Of a DNA stretch of 19,725 bases, positions 1 through 7,633 are shown one piece after another. The stretch is from JAOPZW01 sp036555665. Its GTDB lineage: Bacteria > Actinomycetota > Thermoleophilia > Solirubrobacterales > Solirubrobacteraceae. Where the stretch lies: positions 1-19,725 of the forward strand of contig DATBKW010000358.1 in the NCBI GenBank assembly GCA_036555665.1, read 5' to 3'. The notes under the pieces are model-generated. The model had not been told where the DNA came from. It saw only the letters and a program-made list of their open reading frames with translations, and did not search any database. Every line of letters begins with the position of its first letter. Within the stretch, counting starts at the first letter, position 1. The translations under genes were made by a program, and so were the position numbers.

Positions 1-45
1 CTCCGCGCCGCCTGTCTACCCCGCGTGAGCCGCGGCGAATCGCGC

Positions 46-3000
46 TCAGCCGACCAGGCCGAGGCGGTGGGCCACGCCGGCCGCCTCGGTCCGCGAGCGC
101 ACGTCGAGCTTGGCCAGGATGCGCGAGACGTGGACGCTGGCGGTCTTCTCGGCCATGAACAGCTCGGCGCCGATCTCGCGGTTCGTCGCGCCGCGGGCGA
201 CGAGCTCGAGCACCTGGCGCTCGCGCGGGGTCAGGCAGAACGGGTCGTCGGCGAGCTCCGGCGACTCCGCGGCCGCCGGCGCGGCGCCGTCCTCGCCGAC
301 GGCGAGCCGCGCCCGTGCCGCGAGGCCGTCGACCTCGCTGCGCAGCCAGCCCGCGCCCATCTGCGCCGCGGCGGCGCGCGCCTCGCGGGCCGCGACCGCC
401 GCCGCCTCGCGATCGCCGGCGTTGACGTGCGCCTCGGCCTGCCGGTAGCGCATGACCGCGAACGGATAGGGGCGCTCGAGCGCGGCCCAGGCGTCGGCGG
501 CGGCCGCGTAGGCGGCGGGGTCCGCCGCGCCGTCGGCGCGCGTGCGCTCCGCGCGCGTGACCAGCAGCCGGGCGCACTCGAGCGGGCCGTCGCCTGCGGC
601 TGCCGCCTCGGCGCGCGCGACGTGCATTTCGGCCTGCATCAACGCCAGGCGCTCGTCCTCGGCATCGCCGAGGTCCCGCGCGCGCTGCGCCGCGTCGGCC
701 TCGACGGTCGCGCCGGCGGCCGTCACGCGCGCCAGGCGCGCGGCGTCGTCGGTGCACGTCTCCAGGCGATCCAGCGCATCCTGCACCGCCTGCCGCGCCG
801 CGGTGAGATCGCCCTCGCGCCGTTCGAGCTCCGCGCGCAGAGCGCCCTGCACGCCCGTGAACTGCGGCTCGTCCATGCCGGCGCCGAGCTGCGCGGCCTC
901 GTCGAGGTGCGCCCGCGCCGCCGCGTGATCCCCGCGCCCGAGCGCGAGCTCCGCGCGGCGCAGGTCGAGGTTGACGAGCGTGTTGCCGATCGGGCGCCCG
1001 CCGATCGACGCGAGTGTCGCGTCCGCCGCGTCCCACTCGCCGGCCTCGAGGGCAAGTTCGCCGCGCAGGATCACGAGCCACCGCTGGTTGAGGCGCAGAT
1101 CCTGAGCGAGACCCTCCTCGACGACCGCCCGCGCCTCGCGCAGCCGGCCGTTGAGGTGCAGCGCGTCGGCGAGGTTGATGTAGGCCGAGTTCTCCTGCCA
1201 CGGGACGCCGCTGCGCTGGGCCAGGGCGAGCGCCTCGCGCAGCGCCGTCGAGCCCTGCTCGACGTCGCCGAGGTTCATGAGCGCGCTGCCCATCGTGTTG
1301 AGCGCCCGCCCGCGCAGGGGGTCATCTCCGAGCGCGTCGGCGACCGCGAGGGTCTCGCGCGCCGCCTCCGCGGCCTTCGTGTTCTTGCCGCGCAGCATCA
1401 TCGACGTCGCCTGCGCGGAGAGCAGCGTGCCGCGCTCGGGCGAGATCTCGTCCGGCGGCAGCAGCGCGAGGGCGCGCTCGATGGTGGCCAGCGACTCCTC
1501 ACCGCGGCCGAGGTGCCACTGGGCGTCGTGCAGCGTCTCGAGCAGGCGCGCGGCGCGGCGCGGCTCGGTCTCTTCGTCGACGAGGGCGAGCGCCGCGCGG
1601 GCGAGCGCCTCCTGACGGGTGGCGTCGCCGTCGCGCAGATGATCGGCGGCAGCGCGGCCAAGGAGCGTCGCGCGGTCGACGCCCGCGACCGTCTCGGGAT
1701 CGGGCACGCGATCGAACAGCTCCACAGCGCGCTCGAGCAGCGCGGCGGCCTGGGCGTAGGCGTGCACGCCCTCGGCCGCGCCGGCGGCCAGCACGGAGGC
1801 GCGCAACGCGGCCGGCTGATCGCCCGCCGAGGCGTAGTGGTGCGCGATCGCGGCCGAGAGGTAGACGCTGAGGCCGTCGCGCTCGGCGCGCGCCTCCAGC
1901 GCCTGGGCGAGGCGGACGTCGATGGCGGCGCGCTCGCCGGGCAGCAGATCGTCGTCGACCACCTCGCGCAGCAGCGCGTGGCGGAAGCGATAGCGGCCGT
2001 CGTCGCCGACGGCCAGGATGTGGTTGGCGACGGCCTCGCGCAGCGCCTCGTGCAGCGCTGCCTGCTCGAGTCCCGTCGCCTCGGCGAGCAGTTCGTCGTC
2101 GAGCCATTGGCCCACGGCAATGACGCGCAGGACCTCCTGCGCGCCGGGCGAGAGCCGTTCGACGCGGACCATGAGCGCGTCGCGCAGCGTGGGCGGAAGG
2201 CCGCCGCGACCGTCGAGCCCGGCCGCCAGGATCTCCTCGACGAACAGCGGATGACCCTCCGAGCGCGCATAGAGGCGCTCGACGAGCTCGTCGTCGGCCG
2301 GGCCGCCGAGGATGTCGGCCAGCAGCTCGGCCAGCTCGTCGCGCGAGAGCGCGGGCAGGTCGATGCGCCGCGAGCGCGTGTCGCGCTCGAGCTCGGCCAG
2401 GAGCGGGCGCAGTGGATGGCGGCGGTGAAGCTCGTCCGAGCGGTAGGTGGCGACCACCAGCACCCGCTCGCGGCACAGGCTGCGGCCGAGGAAGGCAAAG
2501 AACGAGCGCGTCGCGCGGTCGGCCCAATGGAGGTCTTCCACCGCCAGCAGCACCGGCGAGTCCTGGCCGAGCCGGTCCAGAAGCCACAGCAGCGCCTCGA
2601 AGAGCCGGCCCTGCGCGCTGGCGTCGGCCGGCTCGTGGGCGCCGGAGTCCTGCCCGAGTTCGGGCAGGAGTGTCGCGAGCTCGCCGCGGATCGACACGGG
2701 GAGCTCGTCGAGGACCGGGTCGCGGTCGCGCGCCAGCGACCGCAGCGCGCCCACGAGCGGCGCGTAGGGCAGCTCGCCCTCGCCCAGCTCGACGCAGTCG
2801 CCGCTCAGCACGCGCGCGCCGGATGCCTGGGCCCGCCGGGTCAGCTCGGAGAGCAGCCGCGTCTTGCCCACGCCGGAGTCGCCGGCGACGAAGACGAGCC
2901 ACGGATGCCCGTCGGCCGCATCGGCCAGCGCCGCCTCGACCTCGGTCAGCTCCGCGGAGCGTCCGACGAAGGTCGTACTGCAGACGCGTATGGCCACCGT

Positions 3001-3048
3001 CCAAGTATCGCGGTTGACGTCGATGGCGGCCGATGCTGGTGGTGTCAT
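46..3048 (-). CDS. LuxR-family ATPase transcriptional regulator (LAL/MalT-like)
   Basis: This is a large signal-sensing transcription activator of about 1000 residues, within the usual 850-1100 range of LAL regulators. The N-terminal part is a STAND/AAA-type ATPase: FVGR at 27-30, Walker A GDSGVGKT at 56-63 and a Walker B-like LLAVEDLHWAD around 165. A long middle region rich in Ala, Leu and Glu has the look of TPR-type helical repeats (for example the ALNTMGSALMNLGDVEQG segment). The last ~62 residues are a LuxR/GerE helix-turn-helix, starting LTPRERQVLELVARGATNREI. Such proteins bind ATP and a ligand and then activate nearby genes; the ligand cannot be read here. It is divergent from the kynureninase-like gene with a 107-base gap, so that gene is a possible target. 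The start is uncertain: the ATG used has no clear Shine-Dalgarno, and an in-frame GTG lies at 2997 just before the FVGR motif. Confidence 0.93.
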   Translation of the reverse strand: MTPPASAAIDVNRDTWTVAIRVCSTTFVGRSAELTEVEAALADAADGHPWLVFVAGDSGVGKTRLLSELTRRAQASGARVLSGDCVELGEGELPYAPLVGALRSLARDRDPVLDELPVSIRGELATLLPELGQDSGAHEPADASAQGRLFEALLWLLDRLGQDSPVLLAVEDLHWADRATRSFFAFLGRSLCRERVLVVATYRSDELHRRHPLRPLLAELERDTRSRRIDLPALSRDELAELLADILGGPADDELVERLYARSEGHPLFVEEILAAGLDGRGGLPPTLRDALMVRVERLSPGAQEVLRVIAVGQWLDDELLAEATGLEQAALHEALREAVANHILAVGDDGRYRFRHALLREVVDDDLLPGERAAIDVRLAQALEARAERDGLSVYLSAAIAHHYASAGDQPAALRASVLAAGAAEGVHAYAQAAALLERAVELFDRVPDPETVAGVDRATLLGRAAADHLRDGDATRQEALARAALALVDEETEPRRAARLLETLHDAQWHLGRGEESLATIERALALLPPDEISPERGTLLSAQATSMMLRGKNTKAAEAARETLAVADALGDDPLRGRALNTMGSALMNLGDVEQGSTALREALALAQRSGVPWQENSAYINLADALHLNGRLREARAVVEEGLAQDLRLNQRWLVILRGELALEAGEWDAADATLASIGGRPIGNTLVNLDLRRAELALGRGDHAAARAHLDEAAQLGAGMDEPQFTGVQGALRAELERREGDLTAARQAVQDALDRLETCTDDAARLARVTAAGATVEADAAQRARDLGDAEDERLALMQAEMHVARAEAAAAGDGPLECARLLVTRAERTRADGAADPAAYAAAADAWAALERPYPFAVMRYRQAEAHVNAGDREAAAVAAREARAAAAQMGAGWLRSEVDGLAARARLAVGEDGAAPAAAESPELADDPFCLTPRERQVLELVARGATNREIGAELFMAEKTASVHVSRILAKLDVRSRTEAAGVAHRLGLVG

Positions 3049-3155
3049 CGCACAAGGATCGGGGGCATCGGCTCGCCCCGCATCGGGCGCTCGCAGCGAG
3101 ATCTCGGTGGCCGACCCTTAGCCCGCGGGGCAGCACCCCTTAGGGTCCCGGGCCT
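3049..3155. promoter_or_regulatory. Divergent promoter region, LuxR regulator and kynureninase-like gene
   Basis: This gap of 107 bases separates divergent starts. It contains CCCTTAG and CCTTAGGGT, a near-repeat close to the kynureninase-like start, which might be a regulator target. No clear consensus promoter is seen. Confidence 0.45.
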
Positions 3156-4328
3156 GTGAACCCCTTGGCTGAGCATTACTCCCGCTTCCGGGTCGCTGAG
3201 CGACTGCTGCTCACCGGGCACTCACACCAGGCTTGGCCCGACGTCGCGCTGGAGGGCGTCGTCGAGGCTTTCGAGGACGCCGCGCGCCACGTCGACGACA
3301 AGTGGGAGCGCGCCTTCGCCAAGGCCGACGAGGTGCGCGACGGGTACCGGTGGCTGCTCGGCGACCCCGGCGGAGAGCTCGCCCTGGCCGCGAGCACGCA
3401 CGACCTCGTCCTGCGCTTCCTCTCGGCCCTGGACCTGCGCGCCCGCCCGCGGCTGGTGACCACCGATGGGGAGTTCCACACGCTGCGCCGCCAGCTCGCG
3501 CGGCTGGGGGAGGAGCACCTCGAGGTCGTGCGGCTCCCCGCCGAGCCGGCGCAGACGCTGGCCGAGCGGCTTGCCGCGGCCGCCGACGAGCGCACCGCCG
3601 CCGTGCTCGTCTCGGCCGTGCTGTTCGAGACGGCGCGGATCGTCCCCGGGCTCGGCGCGGTGGCCGCGGCGTGCGAGCGCGTCGGCGCCGAGCTGCTGGT
3701 CGACGTCTACCACGCGCTCGGCGCCGTCCCCTTCGCGATCGACGGGCTCGGTCTGCGCTCGGCATGGGTGGTCGGCGGTGGCTACAAGTATCTGCAGCTC
3801 GGCGAGGGCAACTGCTTCCTGCGCCTGCCCGCCCACGCCGACGACCTGCGGCCCGTCATCACGGGCTGGTTCGCCGAGTTCGCGCAGCTCGCCGACGAGC
3901 ACGACCCCGACCGCGTGGCCTACGGACCAGGCGCGTCGCGCTTCGCGGGCTCGACCTACGACCCCACCAGCCACTACCGCGCCGCGCGCGTCTTCGCCTT
4001 CTTCGCCGAGCAGGGCCTGACCCCCGAACGCCTGCGCCGTTCCTACCGCCGCCAGGTCGACCTGCTCGCGGCGCGCTTCGACGCCCTCGGCGCACCCGAC
4101 ACGCTGGTCACCCGCGACCGCGCGACGCCGCTCGAGCACTTCGGCGGCTTCCTGGCCCTGCGCTCAGCGGTCGCCGGCGACCTGCACCGAGCGCTCGCCG
4201 ACCGGGGCGTGCTCACCGACGCCCGCGGCCCGTGGCTCCGCCTCGGTCCGGCGCCCTACCTGGCCGACGAGCAGCTCGAGGCCGCCGTCGAGGCGCTCGG
4301 TGAGGCGCTGCGCGCCCGGAGTCGGTAG
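3156..4328 (+). CDS. Kynureninase-like PLP-dependent enzyme (aminotransferase class V fold)
   Basis: A fold-type I PLP enzyme of 390 residues, slightly shorter than typical kynureninases (about 410-420). The cofactor lysine is probably K211 in GGGYKYLQLGEG, which matches the YKYLN-GPG motif of kynureninase. D183 in DVYHALGAVPF is the expected partner of the PLP pyridine nitrogen. The stretch around residues 75-90 (AASTHDLVLRFLSAL) resembles the phosphate-binding S/T region of the family. The N-terminus has LLLTGHSHQAWPD where classical kynureninases have a DGNSLG-type segment, so the substrate may not be kynurenine. Class V desulfurase-like activity is less likely because no catalytic Cys loop is visible. 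It starts with GTG and has no good ribosome site; a TAGGGT box nine bases upstream makes a nearly leaderless message possible. No other tryptophan-catabolism gene is nearby. Confidence 0.85.
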   Translation: MNPLAEHYSRFRVAERLLLTGHSHQAWPDVALEGVVEAFEDAARHVDDKWERAFAKADEVRDGYRWLLGDPGGELALAASTHDLVLRFLSALDLRARPRLVTTDGEFHTLRRQLARLGEEHLEVVRLPAEPAQTLAERLAAAADERTAAVLVSAVLFETARIVPGLGAVAAACERVGAELLVDVYHALGAVPFAIDGLGLRSAWVVGGGYKYLQLGEGNCFLRLPAHADDLRPVITGWFAEFAQLADEHDPDRVAYGPGASRFAGSTYDPTSHYRAARVFAFFAEQGLTPERLRRSYRRQVDLLAARFDALGAPDTLVTRDRATPLEHFGGFLALRSAVAGDLHRALADRGVLTDARGPWLRLGPAPYLADEQLEAAVEALGEALRARSR

Positions 4329-4337
4329 CGCTCGGCG

Positions 4338-5150
4338 TCATGGCGCCGTGAAGCCCAGCATCAGCTGTGCCGCCTCGAGCGGGACGTCGAGCTGTGGGCT
4401 GTGGCCGATGCCCTCGAGCTCGACCCAGTCGGCGTGGGGCAGCCATTCGCTGCGAAAGCGCGCGGCGGCCGACGGCCACGGCAGCAGCCGGTCGGCGGTG
4501 CCCCACACGATCCGCACCGGGCAGGTGACGCGCTCGGCGTCGAGCGTCCAGCGCGCGCTGTCCACGTTGTCGATGAGAGCGACTGCGGCGTCGCAGCGCG
4601 CCACCCCGACCATCTGGTGGGCGAGCAGCTCGGTGGGGATGTGCTCGAAGTTCGTGGTCAGGTAGCGCGTCGCGCGGCGGCGGCCGTCGGCGGTGGCGAG
4701 GATCGCCTCGGCGTGCGGCGCCGCGGTCTTGGCCATCTCGTGCAGCTCGGCCTGGAAGCGCAGGAGCTCCCTGTAGGAGCCGTCGCCGCGCGCCCAGCCG
4801 CCGGCCGGGGCGAGCGCAACGACCGTGCGCGCCCGGCCGCGCGTGGCGAGCTGGAGCGCCAGGTAGCCACCGAGCGAGTTGCCGACGAGATGTGCCGTGG
4901 CGAAGCCCGCCGCATCCATGGCCGCTTCGATCGCGCCGACGAGCGCCGCCTCGTCGGGCGTGCCGTCGATCGGCGGGCCGCCCGCGTGCCCGGCCAGCGT
5001 GAGGGCGAGGACGTCGTGGCGGCGCTCGAGCGCGGGCAGGACGAGCTCCCACGTGCGCCACGTGTCGACGAAGCCGTGCAGGCAGACCAGCGGCGGCCCG
5101 CTGCCGCCTCGGTGCGAGGGCGTGAAGGTCGGGTCCAGGGCCGCTTTCAC
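4338..5150 (-). CDS. Alpha/beta hydrolase
   Basis: A 270-residue cytoplasmic alpha/beta-hydrolase. The oxyanion-hole motif is HGF (H25-G26). The nucleophile is S92 in VGNSLGG, the acid is probably D220 in WGTADRLLPW, and the catalytic histidine is probably H250 in GIGHSPQLD, so the triad is complete. The helical cap between about residues 115 and 195 sets specificity and is not diagnostic. Members include esterases, C-C bond hydrolases and haloperoxidase-like enzymes, and the substrate cannot be assigned. The start is GTG with no spaced Shine-Dalgarno; a promoter-like AGATAT hexamer ends three bases before it, so translation may be leaderless. It converges on the kynureninase-like gene with only 9 bases between stops, leaving no room for separate terminators. 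Confidence 0.88.
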   Translation of the reverse strand: MKAALDPTFTPSHRGGSGPPLVCLHGFVDTWRTWELVLPALERRHDVLALTLAGHAGGPPIDGTPDEAALVGAIEAAMDAAGFATAHLVGNSLGGYLALQLATRGRARTVVALAPAGGWARGDGSYRELLRFQAELHEMAKTAAPHAEAILATADGRRRATRYLTTNFEHIPTELLAHQMVGVARCDAAVALIDNVDSARWTLDAERVTCPVRIVWGTADRLLPWPSAAARFRSEWLPHADWVELEGIGHSPQLDVPLEAAQLMLGFTAP

Positions 5151-5153
5151 TCC

Positions 5154-5183
5154 ATATCTGCGGGGTGCGACCGGCTAAGTCCA
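5154..5183 (-). promoter_or_regulatory. Candidate promoter for the alpha/beta hydrolase (leaderless)
   Basis: On the minus strand a TGGACT hexamer (4 of 6 to TTGACA) and an AGATAT hexamer (similar to TATAAT) are separated by 18 bases. The second ends three bases before the GTG start, so transcription would begin at or very near the start codon. This is a visual consensus match only. Confidence 0.25.
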
Positions 5184-5197
5184 GGGTGGCGTCCCGA

Positions 5198-5226
5198 TTG
5201 GCGGGCCGGGCCGTCCGGCCTACCTT
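5198..5226 (+). promoter_or_regulatory. Candidate promoter for the secreted repeat protein
   Basis: TTGGCG and TACCTT are spaced by 17 bases, with the predicted start of transcription about three bases before the ATG at 5236. No Shine-Dalgarno precedes that ATG, which fits a leaderless message. The match to consensus is weak. Confidence 0.25.
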
Positions 5227-5235
5227 CCGCGGATC

Positions 5236-7068
5236 ATGACTCGTCACGCACGAATCCGAGTGCTCGCGACCGGCACCGTCGCAACCGCCTGCGTCGCCGT
5301 GCTCGGCTTCGGTGCCGCGCCGGCGATGGCCTCGTATACAGCACAGGTGCAGAACGGGACCCTGCAGATAAAGGGAGACGGGGCGAGCGACCAGCTCGTC
5401 CTTGACAGCGTGGCGGGCAGCGTGCTGCTCGACGTCGGCGCCGACGGCACCACCGACTTCAGCTTCGATCGCACGACGTTCACCGCGATCGCCATCGACG
5501 CAGGCAAGGGCGACGACCAGGTCAGGGTCCTGGACCTCACGACTCCGTTGCCCGACGGGAGCGTGACGATCGACGGCGGCCCCGGCGACGACACGCTCAT
5601 CGGCGGCGGCGGCGCCGAGACGATGATCGGCGGCTCGGGCGACGACTTCGTCGATCCCAACCGCGGCGCCGACACGGTGTCGCTCGGCTCGGGCGCGGAC
5701 ACCGACCAGTGGGATCCGGGCGACGGCAGCGACATCATCGAGGGCGATTCGGGCAAGGACACGCTGGCCTTCAACGGCTCCAACGCCGCCGAGGCGATCG
5801 ACGTGTCGGCCAACGGCTCACGCGTCCTCCTGCACCGCGACGTCGCCGCGGTCACCATGGACCTCGACGGGATCGAGAACCTCAACCTCCACGCCTTCGG
5901 CAGCGCCGACACCATCACGGTCGGCGACCTCGCCGGCACCGACCTGACGAACGCCAACGTCGATCTCGGCGCGAGCGACGAGGCGGCCGACAACGTCAAC
6001 GTCCTCGGTACCGACGGCGCCGACGACGTCGACGTCAGCTCGTCGGCGGGCAGCGACGTCGTCACCGGCCTGTCGACGCAGGTCACGGTCGCGGGCGGCG
6101 AGCCGGCGCTCGACGACGTCAACGTGGAGGCGCTCGGCGGCGACGACTCGGCGTCCGGCGGCGTGGACTTCACCGGGTCAACCCCCGTCACCGTCGACGG
6201 CGGTCCCGGTAACGACACGACGACCTACAAGGGCAGCGCGGCCGCCGACACGATCGGCATCGCGCAGAACGCCGGGAAGGTCGCCACCTTCACGCCGACC
6301 AGCGCGCCGCTGAACGTCACGGCGGTCGAGAATCTCGACGTCCAGGGCCTCGGCGGCGCCGACCAGATCTCCGGCCAGAACGGCATCGCCGGCCTGACCA
6401 AGCTGACCCTCGACGGCGGCGCCGACAACGACGCGCTCGCCGGCGGCGACGGCGACGACCTGCTGCTCGGCGGTGCCGGCAACGACTTCGTCGACGGCAA
6501 CCGTGGCGCGGACGTCGCCCGCCTGGGCGGCGGGACGGACACGTTCGAGTGGGATCCGGGCGACGGCAGCGACACCGTCGAGGGCGACGGTGGCAAGGAC
6601 ACGCTGCTCTTCAACGGCTCCAACGCCGCCGAGAAGATCGACGTCTCGGCCAACGGCCCGCGGGTGCGCCTGTCCCGCGACATCGCGGCGGTCACGATGG
6701 ACCTCGACGCGGTCGAGGGCCTGACCGTCCGCGCGCTGGGCAGCCCCGACACCGTCACCGTCAACGATCTGTCGGGCACCGACGTCAAGAACGCGACGAT
6801 CGACCTCGGTTCGTTCGACGGCAGCGGTGACGCCGCGGCCGACACCGTCATCGAGAACGGCACCGACAAGAAGGACAACGTCAGCGTCACGCGGTCCGGA
6901 TCGCAGGTGCTGACCACCGGAGTGACCCCGCAGACCAGCATCGTCGGCAGCGAAGCGGCCAACGACACGCTGAGGATCAACACCCTCGGCGGCGATGACC
7001 GTGCCACGGTCGCGCCGGACGTGAGCGACCTCCTCACGCCCGTCGTCGACCTGGGCCCCGACGAGTAG
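5236..7068 (+). CDS. Secreted RTX-like calcium-binding repeat protein with internal duplication
   Basis: A 610-residue, very acidic (Asp/Gly-rich) exported protein. Residues 1-32 form a Sec signal peptide: basic start, hydrophobic TVATACVAVLGFG, and a cleavage site after APAMA before SYT. The mature part carries haemolysin-type GGxGxD nonapeptides, for example GGPGDDTLIGGGG and GGAGNDFVDGN, which in RTX proteins fold as calcium-binding beta-rolls. Copies are few and interrupted, so this is RTX-like rather than a classical toxin. The protein is two repeats offset by 280 residues; each contains WDPGDGSD, a GK-DTL-FNGSNAAE block, an IDVSANG block and an AAVTMDLD block. There is no LPXTG, lipobox or C-terminal membrane helix, so it is probably released or loosely bound to the surface. 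Function is unknown. The ATG has no clear ribosome site. Confidence 0.88.
   Translation: MTRHARIRVLATGTVATACVAVLGFGAAPAMASYTAQVQNGTLQIKGDGASDQLVLDSVAGSVLLDVGADGTTDFSFDRTTFTAIAIDAGKGDDQVRVLDLTTPLPDGSVTIDGGPGDDTLIGGGGAETMIGGSGDDFVDPNRGADTVSLGSGADTDQWDPGDGSDIIEGDSGKDTLAFNGSNAAEAIDVSANGSRVLLHRDVAAVTMDLDGIENLNLHAFGSADTITVGDLAGTDLTNANVDLGASDEAADNVNVLGTDGADDVDVSSSAGSDVVTGLSTQVTVAGGEPALDDVNVEALGGDDSASGGVDFTGSTPVTVDGGPGNDTTTYKGSAAADTIGIAQNAGKVATFTPTSAPLNVTAVENLDVQGLGGADQISGQNGIAGLTKLTLDGGADNDALAGGDGDDLLLGGAGNDFVDGNRGADVARLGGGTDTFEWDPGDGSDTVEGDGGKDTLLFNGSNAAEKIDVSANGPRVRLSRDIAAVTMDLDAVEGLTVRALGSPDTVTVNDLSGTDVKNATIDLGSFDGSGDAAADTVIENGTDKKDNVSVTRSGSQVLTTGVTPQTSIVGSEAANDTLRINTLGGDDRATVAPDVSDLLTPVVDLGPDE
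5563..5980 (+). repeat. Internal repeat, copy 1 (core)
   Basis: This segment aligns without gaps to 6403-6820 at an offset of exactly 840 bases (280 codons). Shared DNA includes GTGGGATCCGGGCGACGGCA at 5709 and 6549. It encodes GGxGxD calcium-binding motifs followed by the WDPGDGSD and FNGSNAAE blocks. Many differences are at third codon positions or change amino acids, so the duplication is not recent. Confidence 0.85.
6403..6820 (+). repeat. Internal repeat, copy 2 (core)
   Basis: This is the second copy of the 280-codon unit, colinear with 5563-5980. After the core, copy 2 gains about four codons relative to copy 1 (SFDGSGDAAAD against ASDEAAD). It ends the protein with a shortened LGGDD-type tail. 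Confidence 0.85.
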
Positions 7069-7084
7069 GGGGGACAAGCGAGGA

Positions 7085-7116
7085 GAGGCGCCGCCGACAG
7101 CCCCCGGCGGCGCCTC
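7085..7116 (+). terminator. Hairpin terminator after the secreted repeat protein
   Basis: A perfect 11-base-pair stem (GAGGCGCCGCC with its complement GGCGGCGCCTC) encloses a 10-base loop, 17 bases after the stop codon. The following CTTCG lacks a true U-run, as is common in high-GC actinobacteria. The strength of the stem and its position support a terminator. Confidence 0.65.
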
Positions 7117-7170
7117 CTTCGCCTCGCGCCGAGCGGGTCCGCTTCGCCGCCAACGGGTAGAGGTCGGCGC

Positions 7171-7590
7171 ATGACCGACTACTCGATCATCGACGCCGAC
7201 GACGCCGACGACCCGTACGCGGGCACCGACGTTCCCGGCGAGTTCCGGCGCCTGACCGATGCGCTCGGATGCGAGCAGGTGGCGGTGACGCTGATCCGCG
7301 TGCCGGCGCACTCGGACTTCGAGCAGGGCACCGGCCACTTCCACGACGAGGTCGAGGAGATCTATCTCGTCACGCGCGGCACCCTGACGATGCGCTTCGC
7401 CGACGACGTCCGGACGGTGTCCGCCGGATCGGCGGTGCGGGTCGCCCCGAACACGCCGCGATCGCATCGCAACGAGTCCGACGAGCCCGTCGAGATGTGG
7501 GCCATCTCGCGCAAGACCGATCGCGGGGACGCCACCAAGATCGACGACTTCTGGGAAGCCTCACCCGAGGCCCGGCAGCATCGCGAGTGA
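7171..7590 (+). CDS. Small cupin-domain protein
   Basis: A 139-residue single-domain cupin. The first cupin motif has H56, H58 and E62/E63 in GHFHDEVEEIYLVTRG, and the second has H99 in PNTPRSHRN, so a 3-His/1-Glu metal site looks intact. Between them, DVRTVSAGSAVRVAPN is the usual turn and beta strand. Single cupins of this kind may be isomerases, dioxygenases or sugar-binding accessory proteins; sequence alone does not decide. It is followed after 43 bases by the isomerase-oxidoreductase-SDR operon and might be its first gene, although a palindrome-like site overlaps the end of this gene, which suggests a separate promoter for the downstream genes. The N-terminus is unusually acidic (DADDADD). 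Confidence 0.85.
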   Translation: MTDYSIIDADDADDPYAGTDVPGEFRRLTDALGCEQVAVTLIRVPAHSDFEQGTGHFHDEVEEIYLVTRGTLTMRFADDVRTVSAGSAVRVAPNTPRSHRNESDEPVEMWAISRKTDRGDATKIDDFWEASPEARQHRE

Positions 7591-7599
7591 CCGATAATC
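7586..7599 (+). promoter_or_regulatory. Candidate operator half-site upstream of the isomerase operon
   Basis: ACCGATAATC at 7590-7599 is identical to 10 bases of the minus strand of the near-perfect palindrome at 18861-18874. Over 14 positions it matches GATTACCGATAATC at 11. It lies 35-48 bases before the ATG of the TIM-barrel gene. AT-rich decamers are rare in this genome, which supports function. The GATAAT part could alternatively be a -10 box. Confidence 0.35.
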
Positions 7600-7633
7600 C
7601 TCCGCGCACGGCGTCCCACGACCGAGGAGAGAC

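Noticed and set aside
1..45. A possible terminator after the LuxR-type gene (CCGCG, TGAGC, CGCGG)
   Set aside because: A five-pair stem is expected by chance at this GC content, and there is too little sequence before the window edge to judge.
25..3159. A 1044-codon open frame antisense to the LuxR-type regulator
   Set aside because: Its product is an Arg/Ala-rich sequence with no domain, a usual shadow of a long high-GC gene. The opposite strand encodes an intact ATPase-LuxR protein.
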